From assembly GCF_001949145.1 (NCBI RefSeq), contig NW_019091459.1:1122118-1157889 (forward strand): DNA of 35,772 bases, in the 5' to 3' direction. Below the pieces are notes generated by a model, which searched no databases, had not been told where the DNA came from, and worked only from the letters and a program-made list of their open reading frames with translations. Position 1 is the first letter of the stretch. Each line of letters begins with the position of its first letter. This document shows positions 1 through 35,772 of the stretch, one piece after another. A program made the translations under genes and the position numbers. Source of the stretch: Acanthaster planci (taxonomy: Eukaryota; Echinodermata; Asteroidea; Valvatida; Acanthasteridae).

Positions 1-1188
1 TTGAGGGGCGAATGTGGTGCAGCATAGTTCCCGATAGGAGCTACAGAGCGGGTTGCTGTCGTTACAGGAGTTGCGTGTAGTGCAACCCTGACCATAGCTC
101 CATAGACTTGCTCAAGTCCCTGATTCGGCATTGGATGCCCACAGTTAATGGTAGTGTTCGCTGCTCTGGGCGAAGCCCAGTCACTTATAGTTACACATTC
201 TCCCCGTCAACAGCACCTTCTGCTGGTGTATTGATTGAAGGAGTGTTGATGGATAAACCAGCCACAAGGCAGAGTTCGGGCGACTTGTTCTCGTATGTTT
301 ACGAATTGCTCGATTTGTTGTTCGTGGTGTTGGCCACTCGAACGCTGGGAACAGACAACCGATTATTGCTGGTAGTTTGCAAGCAGCATGCAACATGGAG
401 CCGTCCATTTACGTTATTCGAGAGTTAATGTTTGGATGGGCTGAATTCTTTTGGAACATTCATTTCTGTTGCTAGTTTTAAAGTCGTGAAAAAGTCGTGA
501 TAAAACTATCTTACACATAAATACCGGCTGCATGTTGAATGTAGCGAGGACTTCAGACGTCCAGTGAAGCAAGCAGCGTGGCTATGGCTTTCACGTGTAT
601 ACATCAAGCTAGCAGGTTGAAGCCTAACATTTCGTACATATATTGCAGATCCGATGTTTTGAGGTTATCGTGGTTGTTGCCTTGCCGTCGAATGCACTTC
701 CCATTTAACAAATGTATTGATGCCTGTTGTAGCCAATTGGACACTGTAACAATGCCACCTCCATCATGCTGATGGAATGATTAGAGGCATGGTCGAGAGT
801 AAATTTTCAAAGTAACAGAAAATGTATATGAGAAAGCTTCATAAACATATTCAAAAAGCTAAGATTATAAACGAGGCTGTGCTGCATTTATTAGTCCAGC
901 CACAGCTAACACAGAAGTGAAATATGTTTAACAACTCAAAGTCTCTTTAAAATTGTTTCTTACCAAAAACAATCAGGAAATGCCAATAGGTTCAAAATTA
1001 AACATGTTTGATGCTATTTCCACAGAAATATCTGCAGCCTATTATAATTGCCATTAATAGGTCCTAACCCCACAAAAAATGAAAAGATCTCTGAAATTAA
1101 TCACTGTTACACTGTAGCTGTTTTAGTTGTCTAAAATGAATCATTTTTGTCGTTTTGAACTATTGGCGTTCTTCGGATTTGTGGACGT
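1..1188. other. 3' flank of the FTP fragment; no gene recognised
   Basis: Apart from the possible AATAAA at 887-892, only short open frames without domain similarity were seen. No convincing repeat structure was noticed. Confidence 0.4.
887..892 (-). terminator. Possible poly(A) signal of the FTP fragment
   Basis: Canonical AATAAA on the minus strand about 300 nt beyond the TAA at 1189. It is consistent with the fragment having retained or acquired a 3' end; chance occurrence in AT-rich DNA is possible. Confidence 0.3.
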
Positions 1189-1665
1189 TTAGCAAGGTCC
1201 TGGAGTGGCTTGCTCTATCGTTACTTCACACAGCGGCTGCTGGGTAAGCCTCAGCAGTGGGATGTCCACGGTGACAAACTTGGCCGTCATGGGAGGGTCA
1301 CAGACGAAGTCTACGGTAGACCTACGAACTTCAGCTAGCTGGGCGGTCGGGGGGGGGGTTCCGCATACACCGCTGTTGGTTAGACTGGTAGAGCTGGTCT
1401 CACCACGGACTACAGCACCGATCAGAAAGTCACCTGCCAGAAAGTAATCAGATTATAGTAAGGATTTTTGACAAAGTCCAAATTTAAGAAAGTTGCATTG
1501 TGTTCTTATTTTGCCTATCATTTTTGCATTTAATTAAGGCAATTACAAATTTACAACTACCACGCACCAGTGCAGTCGCCACTTTTATGGACGATAACTT
1601 TCTTGACGCAGTATTCAGTGACAAGGTCCACTTGCAAGTAAGAGCTTTGAGTTTCTACTCTCGCA
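1189..1665 (-). pseudogene. Partial duplicate of the C-terminal FTP exons (probable gene fragment)
   Basis: Two exons, 1665-1568 and 1433-1189, match exons 19 and 20 of the large gene: EYCVKKVIVHKSGDC, GAVVRGETSSTSL, AQLAEVRRSTVDFVCDPPMT and the identical tail CEVTIEQATPGPC before TAA. Roughly five residues in six are the same in the last exon. The intron is 134 nt (GTGCGT donor, GGCAG acceptor), against 1233 nt in the large gene. Both exons stay open and the poly-C tract (10 C) adds one Pro in frame. At the 5' exon the acceptor has shifted: the parent reads CAG|GTG and this copy CTAG|TG, one base short, so a phase-1 upstream exon would hit TAG. No upstream signal, EGF or full FTP exons were found. 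It could instead be the end of a gene with an unrecognised upstream exon in phase 2. Confidence 0.65.
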
Positions 1666-4600
1666 CTAGAAAGAAAAGATAGAGAAAGAAAGATATATTT
1701 TAATGATAGTTAACTTTATTATAAAAATACCCGGCTTGTTTTTAGATACGTTAGATGTTAAACCAAGGAAGAATCCATTTACCACATTCACAATCGTAAT
1801 TAAAACTAGTCGATATAGATCAAGTTATATTGATCAACACATGTAATTATCGAAACACCATAGAGTAAAACAGAAAATATTGAGAACACACCATTTAAAA
1901 TTAGAGAAATTGCTGTTTTAATGTCGACGACATTACAACGAAGGCATATTTGCCTGTTCTTTAAGTTAAAACGACAGAGCCTGATATAAACATAGCTATT
2001 TGGTTAAAACATGGTAAAAGTGGATAAACGAAGTGTGAATTAGCGCGCACAACACATTTGTGCACATACCAGATCTGTTTATCTCTATTATTTGTGTCTG
2101 GAATGGTCTGTATTTAAAACTCAAAGAAGTTGGAGTTCCATGCTGTTGTTGGACAAGAATTTCAACAAGAAAAACGTATTATAAATCTTAGCGGTAGTCT
2201 TACTGGTCCATCCGCTTGCTGTACTGCCAAAATTGGCTAGCCCAACGCCACTACCAGAAGGAAAAGACGCACCATTCTTGCTGCACCAATTGCTTGTCAA
2301 CTTGTACTTTTCATTGGTCAGCAATGATTACAGCAGCACATGTTGTCAGAGAATTGTGTCATTTGTCTCAAATGTGACCGCACTGGAAAGCAACCACAAG
2401 CGCTGTACTTCACAAATTGTGAAGTCAGAGTCGCTGATTGGCCGCACGAACAATTACCAGGCGTCTTTCAACTCTAAAAGTTGAGATTCCTTTCCGCGAG
2501 GCTTACAATTGAAATCCCATGTTCTAGACACCATGGAATTCTTACGTATGCTCGTTTACACTCAAGAGTAGAAAAACTTGGATAGGCCTGAGCCACAACC
2601 AAATTTCTTGTTGAAAAACGTTGCCAAAGGGATTTACTGTTTGGCAACCCTTGGCTTCCTTTGTCACTATGCATTCTTGTTTTTAATCATAGTATTTAAA
2701 GCATAACGCAGTTCCCCAAAGCCATCCATTCTTAGCGTTCAAAAATTAAAAAAATTCAATAGAGTTCAATGGCCTCATCCGGGTAAACAAAGAGAGGATG
2801 GCAATGCTCTTTCTGCAATTCGAAGCCCTGGAAATCTGCAGCCTACTCAATCACTCCTGCCAATATCAGAGATTATTGTCACATTTGCTTTTCAACTGTA
2901 TGATAGAAGGTTGGGTTTTATAGACCATTCTACTAACATTGCTTTATTACGTTTTCAACTCATGGAATGTGGACACAAACCCCCCATCAGTCAAAAGGCT
3001 AAAGTTGTCAAAGCTGTTACTCAAAGGCCGAGTATGTCTTTATTTTTTTGTATCGAGAAAAGACTGACAAAACTCTGAACGTGGAGACTTCACCTGGCAA
3101 AGACTGATTTAGATTTCAAAACAGAACAAAGCAGACACACATCATTTGCAAATACAAAATCTAAGACAATAATGTCATCGATTCTTCTGCGTCTGTTTTT
3201 ATTGCTAAAATCAAACAAACCCAATAAACCCAACAAAGTTATACCCACTAACTTCCATGATAAAAAAATCAGTAAATTCTGTTAATGAACTCAATAATCA
3301 ATTTAGATATGCTAATAATGAAAACGTCCTGCTACATGTCTCTGTCTTCATATGGCTAGAACCCATTTGGGAAGGCTTCCAGGAAAGCTACCCCTTTCTT
3401 TGTCTCCAACATCTAATAATCAAAATTACACTCTGAATAAAAATAAAAGCCACTTTCAGTGCTAAATGTCATACAGACTTGAATGGTGGACAGCGACGAG
3501 ATGAAATAATGTCACTGCTGAGGTTGAACTGATGCACGAAACAGTCTAGCTCCCAGACAATACAGTCCCGACTGTTTTAAGAGGTCTTTAGTAACGGTAA
3601 TAGTAACCATGGTCACGTGATAAAAACATTTCTCCCAAATTGCAAAATTGGCGGAACATTTCTGGACCCATTATTTCCGAGTGCTGTTGTCAACATTCAC
3701 ATAATATTGGCGTGTTTAAATAGCTTCTCACCACTAGCGTCACAGACAAAAGTTCCACGTTTTTCTCAGTACTACTTTGTATCAAGATAATCCCTGAAGA
3801 ACGGCTTTTATTGTGCCTTCCAAGTATTAGCATGCGCGTCCACGGGCCGCGTGTCTCCTAAAAAGGTAAAGTTATTCATTTTTTGACGGTAAAGCGTCTA
3901 GTCTTTCCAAGTCTTTCTGACCGTCGTTAACCCTAACTCTCTAGAGTGTACATAAAATCATATTGAAATCGACATCGCACTACTACAAACAATGTCGAAT
4001 AGTTTTACGAATCTACAGCTGTGGGTTCTTACCGCTCCACAGATTGGCTCAGAAATTTGGAGATTTACAATGATTGTACGACTCAAATAAGGAGCTACGA
4101 AGAGCAAAGTAAATGAAAAACGATCACGCTGGGAATATTGTATGCCATGCAGTAACATAGCTCAGGTAATTGAGCTTAAAAGAATGCACATGTAATGGGA
4201 ACCAAAACGTATTACATCAGAAATTATGCCTTTTGGCTAAGCTCATACATCAAACATTACCATTCTCCTCGTACTCATAGATACCTACTTTGGGGAAGTA
4301 GTTTCAAATAAGCATGCATTCTTGACATCACGAAATACGTTCTTTTCATTGAAGATGGCTACCTGATGAGGTACTACAGCAGATAACGTTTATATTGACA
4401 GTTTTCCCTACACCGATGCCTACGAATAAGAAAGAGCAGCACGAATGCACTACAAAGAAGTGACGTACTCAAGTCTATCACAAGTCCTTTCACAAGTCCC
4501 TTCTTAAGGCCAGTCATAAGTAACAGGGTGAATAGTGAAAAAAGAATGCTTTTGTCGCAGCTCATTTGAAAAGCTTTTGAACTGGCTTCAGACTGAACGA

Positions 4601-4804
4601 CTTGTGATGGACTTGCAGGAACTTGTAATAGATTCGAATATATATAGGCTACCGACCCTGCAACAATTACAGAAAACCAAAACGGGTCTATCTTCTGCTG
4701 ACAATTCTCCGTTACTCATGTAAATAAAAAATCAAAATTATATGAAATATTCATGCAATTAGTAGGCCAGAGCAACTAACGATAAGCAAGTTAACACTGT
4801 CATG
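1666..4804. other. Spacer between the two FTP loci
   Basis: AT-rich DNA. The only suggestive content is the possible FTP remnant near 2385-2475 and, just downstream of it on the same strand, a Gly/Ser-rich frame (2121-2324) followed by a GTAAGA that could be a donor. That frame has no recognisable domain. Nothing else could be supported. Confidence 0.4.
2385..2475 (-). pseudogene. Possible degenerate FTP fragment
   Basis: On the minus strand one frame reads RRLVIVRAANQRL and, after a one-base shift, DFTICEVQRLW. This resembles the end of an FTP domain (compare GRNLVIGIPADNATL and QLCEVRVW in exon 5). It lies upstream of the duplicated exon pair, as expected for the ruin of another FTP module. 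The match is short and needs a frameshift, so it may be chance. Confidence 0.25.
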
Positions 4805-4810
4805 TTTAAT
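4805..4810 (-). terminator. Possible poly(A) signal of the FTP/EGF gene
   Basis: ATTAAA on the minus strand about 205 nt past the stop codon, the commonest variant of AATAAA. No canonical AATAAA was seen nearer on this strand. The motif is short and the region AT-rich, so chance is possible. Confidence 0.25.
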
Positions 4811-5012
4811 CTATTGGTTAACTACAGGATAACCTAACCTACGGAACTAAAAACTTTAACGCTAAATGTGCCGATAGTAATAAACACGCCAAATGAAAAC
4901 AATCTAGTATTTGGGGCACTGCGTTTGATATTTAAGACCTACCGGTGGGTAAACAAACATTAAATGATCCTCCAATCTTTAGCTAGTCATGTTTGTCAAG
5001 ACTAGTTGAATT

Positions 5013-20178
<15,166 letters not shown>

Positions 20179-21473
20179 TCTGGTAGGAGGAGTGGTAGTC
20201 AAACAGCAGTACACGACCACTGTGCAGCGCTGGGTGCGATACACCTTGCTTATTCAATGTGGTCTGGTTTGTTACTCACGGCTTGTAGGCTCACACATAG
20301 ACGGTAAGATTGATAACCCGCGTTTCATTGTTTTCCTTTCTTCATCAGTTCCTATTCTGTACAGAGTTCCAGGCTACCAAGAAGCTGTGTGTCTGAAATA
20401 ACGTGATGCGAATTCACCTATTGACGACCGGTCAGGGCCACCATAAATTACAGAATTTACTCTGATCTGACGTGGCCACAAAACGACATCTAAGTGTTCA
20501 TTCCTCCCATCCACGGAGGCCAACCCGTCCAGGCGTGTCTGATAGTATTTCAGTACCCTTTGTTGGTTGTTCTCAGGAGGGTGAATCCCAATTTTGATGG
20601 TTAGCAAAAATTACGTATTGTAATTTTTCTTTAGAACTTTCCAACACCAAAAATAAAGAACACAAAACTACACAGGGTCACTTGTCTGAATTTTACTTAA
20701 AGCTAAAGGACTTGGTTAGGAACTTAAAAAAGATGTCTGCCTGTGGTGTCTGCAGCTCCACATTGTAATAATTATGTCTTGTCCATGCCCTAATTCCACA
20801 GCCTGGAAATGTGAGGATTGTTTTCTCCATACCCTTCCCCACTCTCATCAGACACATGTAACTGACGCCATTGGAGCCTCGGTGCATTTGTTACGTGTTA
20901 TATCCCCTCTCAGTGGCTATATAACATTCATTACATGTACTTTGCTTCAGCCATTCACGGCAAGCTGCAATTCACCCCCACGTATGTTTGAACCACTCAC
21001 TTAGAGTTTGTGCGCTGTGCAGTGAATTACACCAACACCAGAAGCCAGTAGAATGTGACCCTTGACTCATCACGTTGACCTGAACACTACTCGAACAATA
21101 TCACGATATAGTTGTTTCCCTTTATTTCCAAATTGATTAATTTAAAGACTCATAGTCTCTTTTGTTAACTTGCACCCGATACATATCCACTTCTGCCAAA
21201 GTATGCCCGTTCTTATCACGTACCTCCAAGTAACGTACCAAAAGAGTCAACAAGTGAAAGGGATGCCAACATTTTAGAGGGTATTTTTTCAGTTTGGCCG
21301 AGCTGTCCCTGACATGTCTCTACTTTTGAATGGTGAGGAATATCATAAACACCCTAATTGTCATGCAAAATGAAACCGTTGAATGAGAACGGAAAGGTTT
21401 CAGTTTGTGCCTGTCAGTAGCGAAATTTGACGTCATTTTACGTATAGTGCTTTGCATTAAAAGTCAACTCGTA

Positions 21474-21539
21474 ACCAAACTCACTCGCATTTATCACCAA
21501 ACTCACTTGCATTTATCACCAAACTCACTCGCATTTATC
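21474..21539. repeat. 22-bp tandem repeat, three copies
   Basis: Three consecutive copies of ACCAAACTCACTCGCATTTATC; the middle copy differs by one base (CTTGC for CTCGC). It is followed by ATGAGTGAGTG, which can pair with the ACTCACTC core. It lies in the intergenic region upstream of the FTP/EGF gene. Confidence 0.85.
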
Positions 21540-24500
21540 AGATATGAGTGAGTGTACGTTTGTGCCATGCTCCACTTTTGGACATCTCATTTTTGACCGC
21601 TGTCAGACTCAGTTCGGAAATTTGAATCCACACGAGAAATGCACCGCGTTTAAAACAAATGGCTCTCAATCTTGAAGAAATAAGGTAATAGATTCAAACG
21701 ATTCATCAGTCTTCCAAACAGGATGTTCTGAGGGTATTCGACAAAAGTGTAAAAATTGGGCGCTAAGTAAGGTGAAAAATAACGGAAACGATGTGCATAT
21801 AACAAAGGGGTATTCTGAACACAAAGCAGCTCACTTCAATCACACTTTTTTTTACAAATGCTAAGTGTCATGCTGCCATTCAACTACATTTAGTCATTAA
21901 TCACCAATTCCGCAAATTTTTCAAATAAACAAACTGAGGAAAGTCTCCAAGGAGAATTTACCAAATCGCATTCAGCTATGGCGCTCCTATTAACGACTTA
22001 GAAGGAGTTTGAACTTCCCGGGCTATGACATCAAGCCACCTACCGCTTTCTGACGGGTTGTTGTAAAACCCCCTCGACCCACGACCTCCTCGGCCCCACG
22101 ATTCCCTCAACTTACGTTCAAAACACAGAAATTAACGGGTGCCTAGCCTGAACTCATGGAGTGTGTAGTTAATCAAACAGACAGCACTAAGGACTGTGTT
22201 ATGCATCGCTTCCCCAGTTTGAGGAACATCAACGTTATTAAAAAGCGATACATGCAATGCCATGCGGCCGAAAGCTACGCACTTTCGTGAGTGACTCGTT
22301 TTTATGCGCTGATGACGAATCAGGGGCCGATGTGGCCTTTGCCCAAATGAGAATGGTGGCTGGTGGCGCAGTTCTTTATGTTAGGTCTTGTGCACAAAAT
22401 GTTCGTGTGCAGTTATTGCCCTCATCGAATGCTTTCTTCTGGAGTTATTTTGGGAATAAATGGTGAAGTTGTAAATTACAAGATTTTGTTTCAGTTGAGT
22501 CACATTTATCATGCCATTTAAACAAAAGTGTATTTTATGAGGTCTCGATCTCATGATCACTCTTTGTGATGAAAAGCGCACCTTTTTTGTTATGACCTTC
22601 AGCTTTCCAGTGATGGTCAACATGTTGTTGGTCAGTCTTAGCCAAACTCGAGCAAAGCAACTTTCCCTTCTTCACTTGTAAGCACTTTCCCACGCTTCTC
22701 TTTTATTCAGACTTATTCAAGGGAGCAAAAAGGTGGAACACGTCAAAGGTGGGTATCGAATGTTCCTATTTTATTTTTGGCTGGAGGTAGGTTTAAAAAG
22801 ATGTGTTTGCTAATTACTCGATATATCTGAGCTATGCGCATTCACTCGCATGACGAAAAATCTCAGACAAAGCGCCGAGACACTATTGAATACCATGAAT
22901 AGCATTCCGAGTCGCAGAGAAGGTAGGACGACCCATTATATTTTCTGTTAACAAATAAAGTAAATAGCTGGTGCACACTGGTGCGAAACGGACGGGGCTA
23001 CAGAGAGACTGTCAACATGGCCGCTACGAATTGCAATTTCCAAGTCCCATCTATAACCTCACACTATAATGGCAGAATAGGTGGATATAAGGGGAACCAC
23101 AAACAACACTTATAAGCGCTTCACTTAGCAATCAACAAAATAAATATATACCTTTCTGTAATGAAGTGGTCAAAGGAAACACACAATATTTGAGTCGGAG
23201 GAACACTGAGTTTATTCTTGTCATGCAAGGCTCTGGAAACGAAGTGCAATAAGAGCAGAAAATGCACACGCAGTATTTGTGATACACCGAGGGAAAGTAA
23301 TACAATAATACGACCATGGTGTCCGAAGTCCCCAAAATAGCCGAGTTAAAAGGTGAAGTCCAAGACGGAAGGGAACAAAGTTACTTTTCAAAAACTTGGC
23401 ATTATTAGGTCCTTCGATAGCTGGGATATTACACTTATTGAGTTTTTTCTTACCCCAGAAAGTTTTTGCAGACGATATGTTGCAATTTTGAATAGGAAAA
23501 ATTTCTTTGTAGTTAACTCGAAAATATTTTTTTGTAATATCCAAGCGCCTGTTCCTTTGTTGAAGCAGTAATGACCCTTCCCACTGCGGATCGCTTTGTT
23601 GATTTCTGTAGGCTATTGAAGCAGGATTATATTAGACTTAATAATTTAACTAAATTGCAAAGCATTTTAACTTGAAGGAGATACATGGACTTTTCCAGAA
23701 GAGGACAGGCGACTGATCTCAACGATCTATACACTGAACTGCGTTTTCCAGGTTTCGTAAGGTGGACCTAGTTCTGCATTGTCAACAATTTCCTTTCTGT
23801 GGAATTGAAGTTATCCTATGTAGTCACATTTTCTCTATTTAATGATATTTTAAATGTTGTTTAAGCTTCATTTTTCAGGTTTCGATCAGATGTTTCATGC
23901 CCAATCTATTTAGTGACCATCTGGAAGTGATCGTATACACTAAAAATATGCCTATTTATGCCTATGTTTATGAAAGTCACAAAAATGTCGAGTTGTTAGA
24001 AGGGGAACAGGATGATTTCCTACTACAAAAATTGTATATATTTTTTTTGAAATTGTACAGTATGTGAAAACGGTGGGTTTTGTGCCAAATACCCCAAAGT
24101 GACTTTATGACCCGTTGATTTTTTCTCGTAGATTTGACTGAGTGTCATGCCTGCCATAATCAAAATCAGCAGTCTTTCCTCAGTTAAAAAATACTTGTCT
24201 TGACAAGGTTTATAAATTATTCAATTTACTTAATTGTTGAAGTACATTAGAATATATGTCTTTAACCATATAACAAGATGGATTTTATTGTCGGTGATAG
24301 GCCTACTTTTTTTAAAACGTGCCTTTTTTCCTCTCAGATTTGCCCTTTTACTCCGAAATATACCCCCCTTCAATATCTATATATTTTGTTTCTTCAATCG
24401 TTTTGTCAAATTTCATTCTAACACTCATCCCGTCCATCCAAATTACACAAATACCAACACTTCACTTTCTAATACGATTTGTTCGAGCTTGATATGTGAC

Positions 24501-24564
24501 ATCCAATAACGGTACGTATTTACTTACATTTGGTTAGAGCATGTGGAATTTAATTGTAAAATTC

Positions 24565-24825
24565 CTAAAATTCAGAGTATTTCATTGAATTTTCATTAAA
24601 ACACACAGCGTAATCTCCAACAAAACTTTTGTACAAACAGCTGGGACAAACTCTGTGTATTTTTGCAGTATGTGCAAAGAGAAACGTGTGATAAGGGTGC
24701 AAAAGTGACACATTGATGAGACACAGTTGACAGGTTCTATTCTCTTCAGGCCATTCCGTAAAGTGTAACCCATACCTTCTTGGCTTTTTGGGCAGTGCAT
24801 ATTGGCAGACAGAGAGAAGCCCCAT
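24565..24825 (-). CDS. Cys-rich 86-codon ORF, possible transposase-end debris
   Basis: An open minus-strand frame (ATG to TAA) encodes HFTEWPEENRTCQLC, a 27-residue gap, VCPSC, ten residues, and CF. The H-F..R-x-C-x2-C..C-x2-C..CF layout recalls the zinc-binding tail of piggyBac-type transposases. I saw no catalytic domain, terminal repeats or TTAA borders around it. The assignment is a guess from cysteine spacing; the frame could also be non-coding. Confidence 0.2.
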   Translation of the reverse strand: MGLLSVCQYALPKKPRRYGLHFTEWPEENRTCQLCLINVSLLHPYHTFLFAHTAKIHRVCPSCLYKSFVGDYAVCFNENSMKYSEF

Positions 24826-24912
24826 GTTCCAAAATTTTTCTCCCCTGTGTGTTTCTGTGCTAAGAATCCTTAGGACTTCCAGCTGATGCTGTTACTGCGG
24901 ACGTTTTCCTAC

Positions 24913-25003
24913 CAATTTTATCACAACTCCAGACATCCAATTTCTTTGCAAAATTTTATCACAATTTTATCACAACTCCAGACATCCAATTTCTTTGCAA
25001 AAT
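24913..25003. repeat. Direct duplication of about 42 bp
   Basis: The segment beginning CAATTTTATCACAACTCCAG and ending TTTGCAAAAT occurs at 24913-24954 and again at 24962-25003, identical as read, offset by 49 bp. The near-perfect identity suggests a recent local duplication. No gene overlaps it. Confidence 0.85.
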
Positions 25004-26451
25004 GCCAAAGTTTTAAATGAAGCGAAGAATGGCTTAAAGGTAGCTTCGTTAGCAGTGCATATGGTGAAACCTAAACATGCTGAATTAGTGTGAATAACTG
25101 GACTTACCATGTTGGGTAACATCGTTAACACTATATAGCCAGAATCAAGTGTGGGAAGAGGTTTTGCCTTTACAATAGCTGTGACAACTGAGACAGGTCA
25201 CATAGGTTTACATTGCTAAGTTCATTCTGATATCCACCAAGAAAACAATATTTTTTCTGGAGATGTTTGTGCAACATCACAGTACGTACCCTCTCATCAC
25301 TGGTGAGGTTTTTCGTGTGTGTTTTGTCCGAGGCCTTTCAGAAAAGAGAATAAGAAAGTGCTTTTGAATGAAGTCCTTCATGTACATTTGAAACACTTGA
25401 AAAGAATGGCAATATAATATTCATCCAGACTGAATGAAAGTAGCAAAGCAGCTTACTGAAATATGGGGAGGGGGGCACAGACAAAAGGCAGACGTTTTTG
25501 CCCGAGTTGGCCAATTTCCATCACATAAATTTAAATGAAATTATTATTAAACCATAATTTATGTGTGCAAAAATAAGTGAATTCTGAGAATTTTCAACCT
25601 ACACAAAGGAGGGACTAGAATTCACAGGAGTCTAAATTTCAGGCGACTCAGGAAAAATGCTCAAGCTCAGCCGGCCAAATATTTGTTAACCATTTATAAG
25701 ACTGGCTATGTGACGATCTTCCAACCTATAAGAATGGTTAAGCTAAGTATATATGAATCATTATTTAATTTTACGAGACTCAAGTGTCCACCAATAAGAT
25801 AAACACTATAGAGTATTAGGAGACACTTTTCAGGAAAATAGAAGCATTGGTTTAACCAACTTGTTTTCCTCTCTTGGGATTAAATAGCCAGTGACAAAAT
25901 GTTATTTGTATAGTGTTTGTATGTTTGTATAGTGAGTTTTAATCAATCTCGAGTCATTACTCTAGTTAATTTAATAACCAAAAAGCCAATCACCACCAGA
26001 CCCAACGCATTTACATGCAGAATGATAACATCAAAAAGTGGTTTTCAATATTGTAAACTACGTGTGAATATTACAGACCTGTCAAAGAGTAAAAATATAA
26101 AAAAATATTAAGCTCGTCCCCACAGGCGCTGTTTATCTACAAAACAGTCCCTGCATGTATTACCTCTTGGCTCACACTGAATTCCATTCATGAGACTACT
26201 CTCTACAAATATCAAAGTCTGGTAAATAAAGAGCATGGCTTGAAAGCTGGGGCTTTACTCCCATGGGACGTGTATCTGTGTACTCTACAAGTACATCACA
26301 GGTAGGTGCTACACTACATGTGCACCATGCATATCAGGTGGACTTAAACTACATAAAAAGAGAAAGCGGTGGTTACTAAGTGAGACTCTTTATGTGACGA
26401 GATTAAGTTTTAATTGTTAATTGGTTGTTAAATTAATTTGATTATAAACAG

Positions 26452-26515
26452 ATTTTAATCTGACCCTTTGACAGTGATCACAAACCTTAACCACTAGGCC
26501 ACAAGCACCACTACG
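26452..26515 (-). mobile_element. Possible tRNA-derived SINE head
   Basis: On the minus strand TGGCCTAGTGGTTAAGG is a good Pol III A box of the Leu/Ser tRNA type. About 35 nt further, GGGTCAGATTA is a weak B box. No cloverleaf could be drawn, so it is not a functional tRNA. A second isolated B-box-like string (GGCTCAAATCC) is at 27330-27340 on the plus strand. Confidence 0.3.
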
Positions 26516-26739
26516 TTTTTACATGCAGCTCCCGCCTTCCAAAATCAGAAGTAAGCGATGAGAAAAGAATTGACTTTACGAACTAAGGAATGTTAATCGA
26601 AGGAAAAATAACGCAGTGTACTCTGATATGCTTGACTGATTGGGTATTATATTGGAATTATGTAACCTTCAAGCTTCTCAAAGAACAATTCTGTCCAGGC
26701 AAAGCCTTCCGGGTCCTTCTTGGCAGTGATGCGTTAGTG

Positions 26740-35759
<9,020 letters not shown>

Positions 35760-35772
35760 CTGAAAACACACA

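Larger units (their letters stand above)
20179..26739. other. Intergenic region between the Hsp70 and FTP/EGF genes
   Basis: It holds the promoter and 5' UTR of the FTP/EGF gene at its left end; no TATA box or initiator could be fixed. Farther right are the 22-bp and 42-bp repeats, the Cys-rich ORF, the SINE-like A box and the 3' end of Hsp70. Other open frames are short and lack domain similarity. Confidence 0.5.

Noticed and set aside
1205-1447. 80-codon plus-strand ORF
   Set aside because: It is the antisense shadow of the duplicated FTP exon; the minus strand carries the recognisable domain and splice sites.
20374-20607. 77-codon minus-strand ORF just upstream of the FTP/EGF start
   Set aside because: No domain is seen and no splice site connects it to exon 1, which already has a good ATG and signal peptide; most likely promoter or 5' UTR sequence.
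23221-23571. Overlapping ORFs of 107 (minus) and 72 (plus) codons
   Set aside because: Low-complexity hydrophobic and basic composition, no domain, no splice or promoter context.
26452-26515. A functional tRNA gene
   Set aside because: Only the A box is good; the B box is weak and no acceptor or anticodon stem pairs could be drawn.

Overview
The window is from an intron-rich animal nuclear genome. Compact exons carry GT-AG splice sites and are separated by AT-rich introns of about 0.1 to 3.5 kb. Tandem Notch/fibropellin-style EGF exons, F-type-lectin-like (FTP) exons and scattered 'taggcctac'-type words suggest a marine invertebrate deuterostome, most plausibly an echinoderm. That assignment is inference; no marker in the window proves it. 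There are no bacterial, viral or CRISPR features. All convincing genes are on the minus strand.

Reading in transcription order (right to left): (1) 35759-26740, an Hsp70/Hsc70-family gene in seven visible exons. Its first coding exon lies beyond the right edge. The nucleotide-binding domain and beta substrate-binding domain are nearly complete, but the conserved Thr of the phosphate-2 loop is Lys and the frame ends in two in-frame stops inside the lid. (2) 26739-20179, about 6.5 kb of intergenic or repeat-bearing DNA with a possible tRNA-derived SINE, a Cys-rich ORF that may be transposase debris, and small tandem repeats. (3) 20178-5013, a 20-exon secreted mosaic gene: signal peptide, short helical/coiled-coil exon, two complete FTP domains, eight intact EGF repeats plus one decayed EGF exon, a Pro-rich linker, and a C-terminal half FTP domain. 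Splice phases close exactly: skipping the broken EGF exon gives 2493 nt, or 830 codons plus stop. (4) 1665-1189, a second copy of only the last two exons of gene 3, followed by a possible poly(A) signal. It looks like a partial tandem duplicate.

The mosaic gene probably encodes an extracellular or coelomic adhesion or recognition protein. Its FTP modules have lost most of the canonical fucose-binding residues, so a sugar-binding role is uncertain. The Hsp70 gene is unrelated in function. The most interesting points are the FTP-FTP-EGF(8)-half-FTP architecture built almost entirely from phase-1 symmetric exons, an EGF exon caught while decaying, an RGD created inside the lectin motif of FTP2, and the structurally compromised, intron-containing Hsp70.
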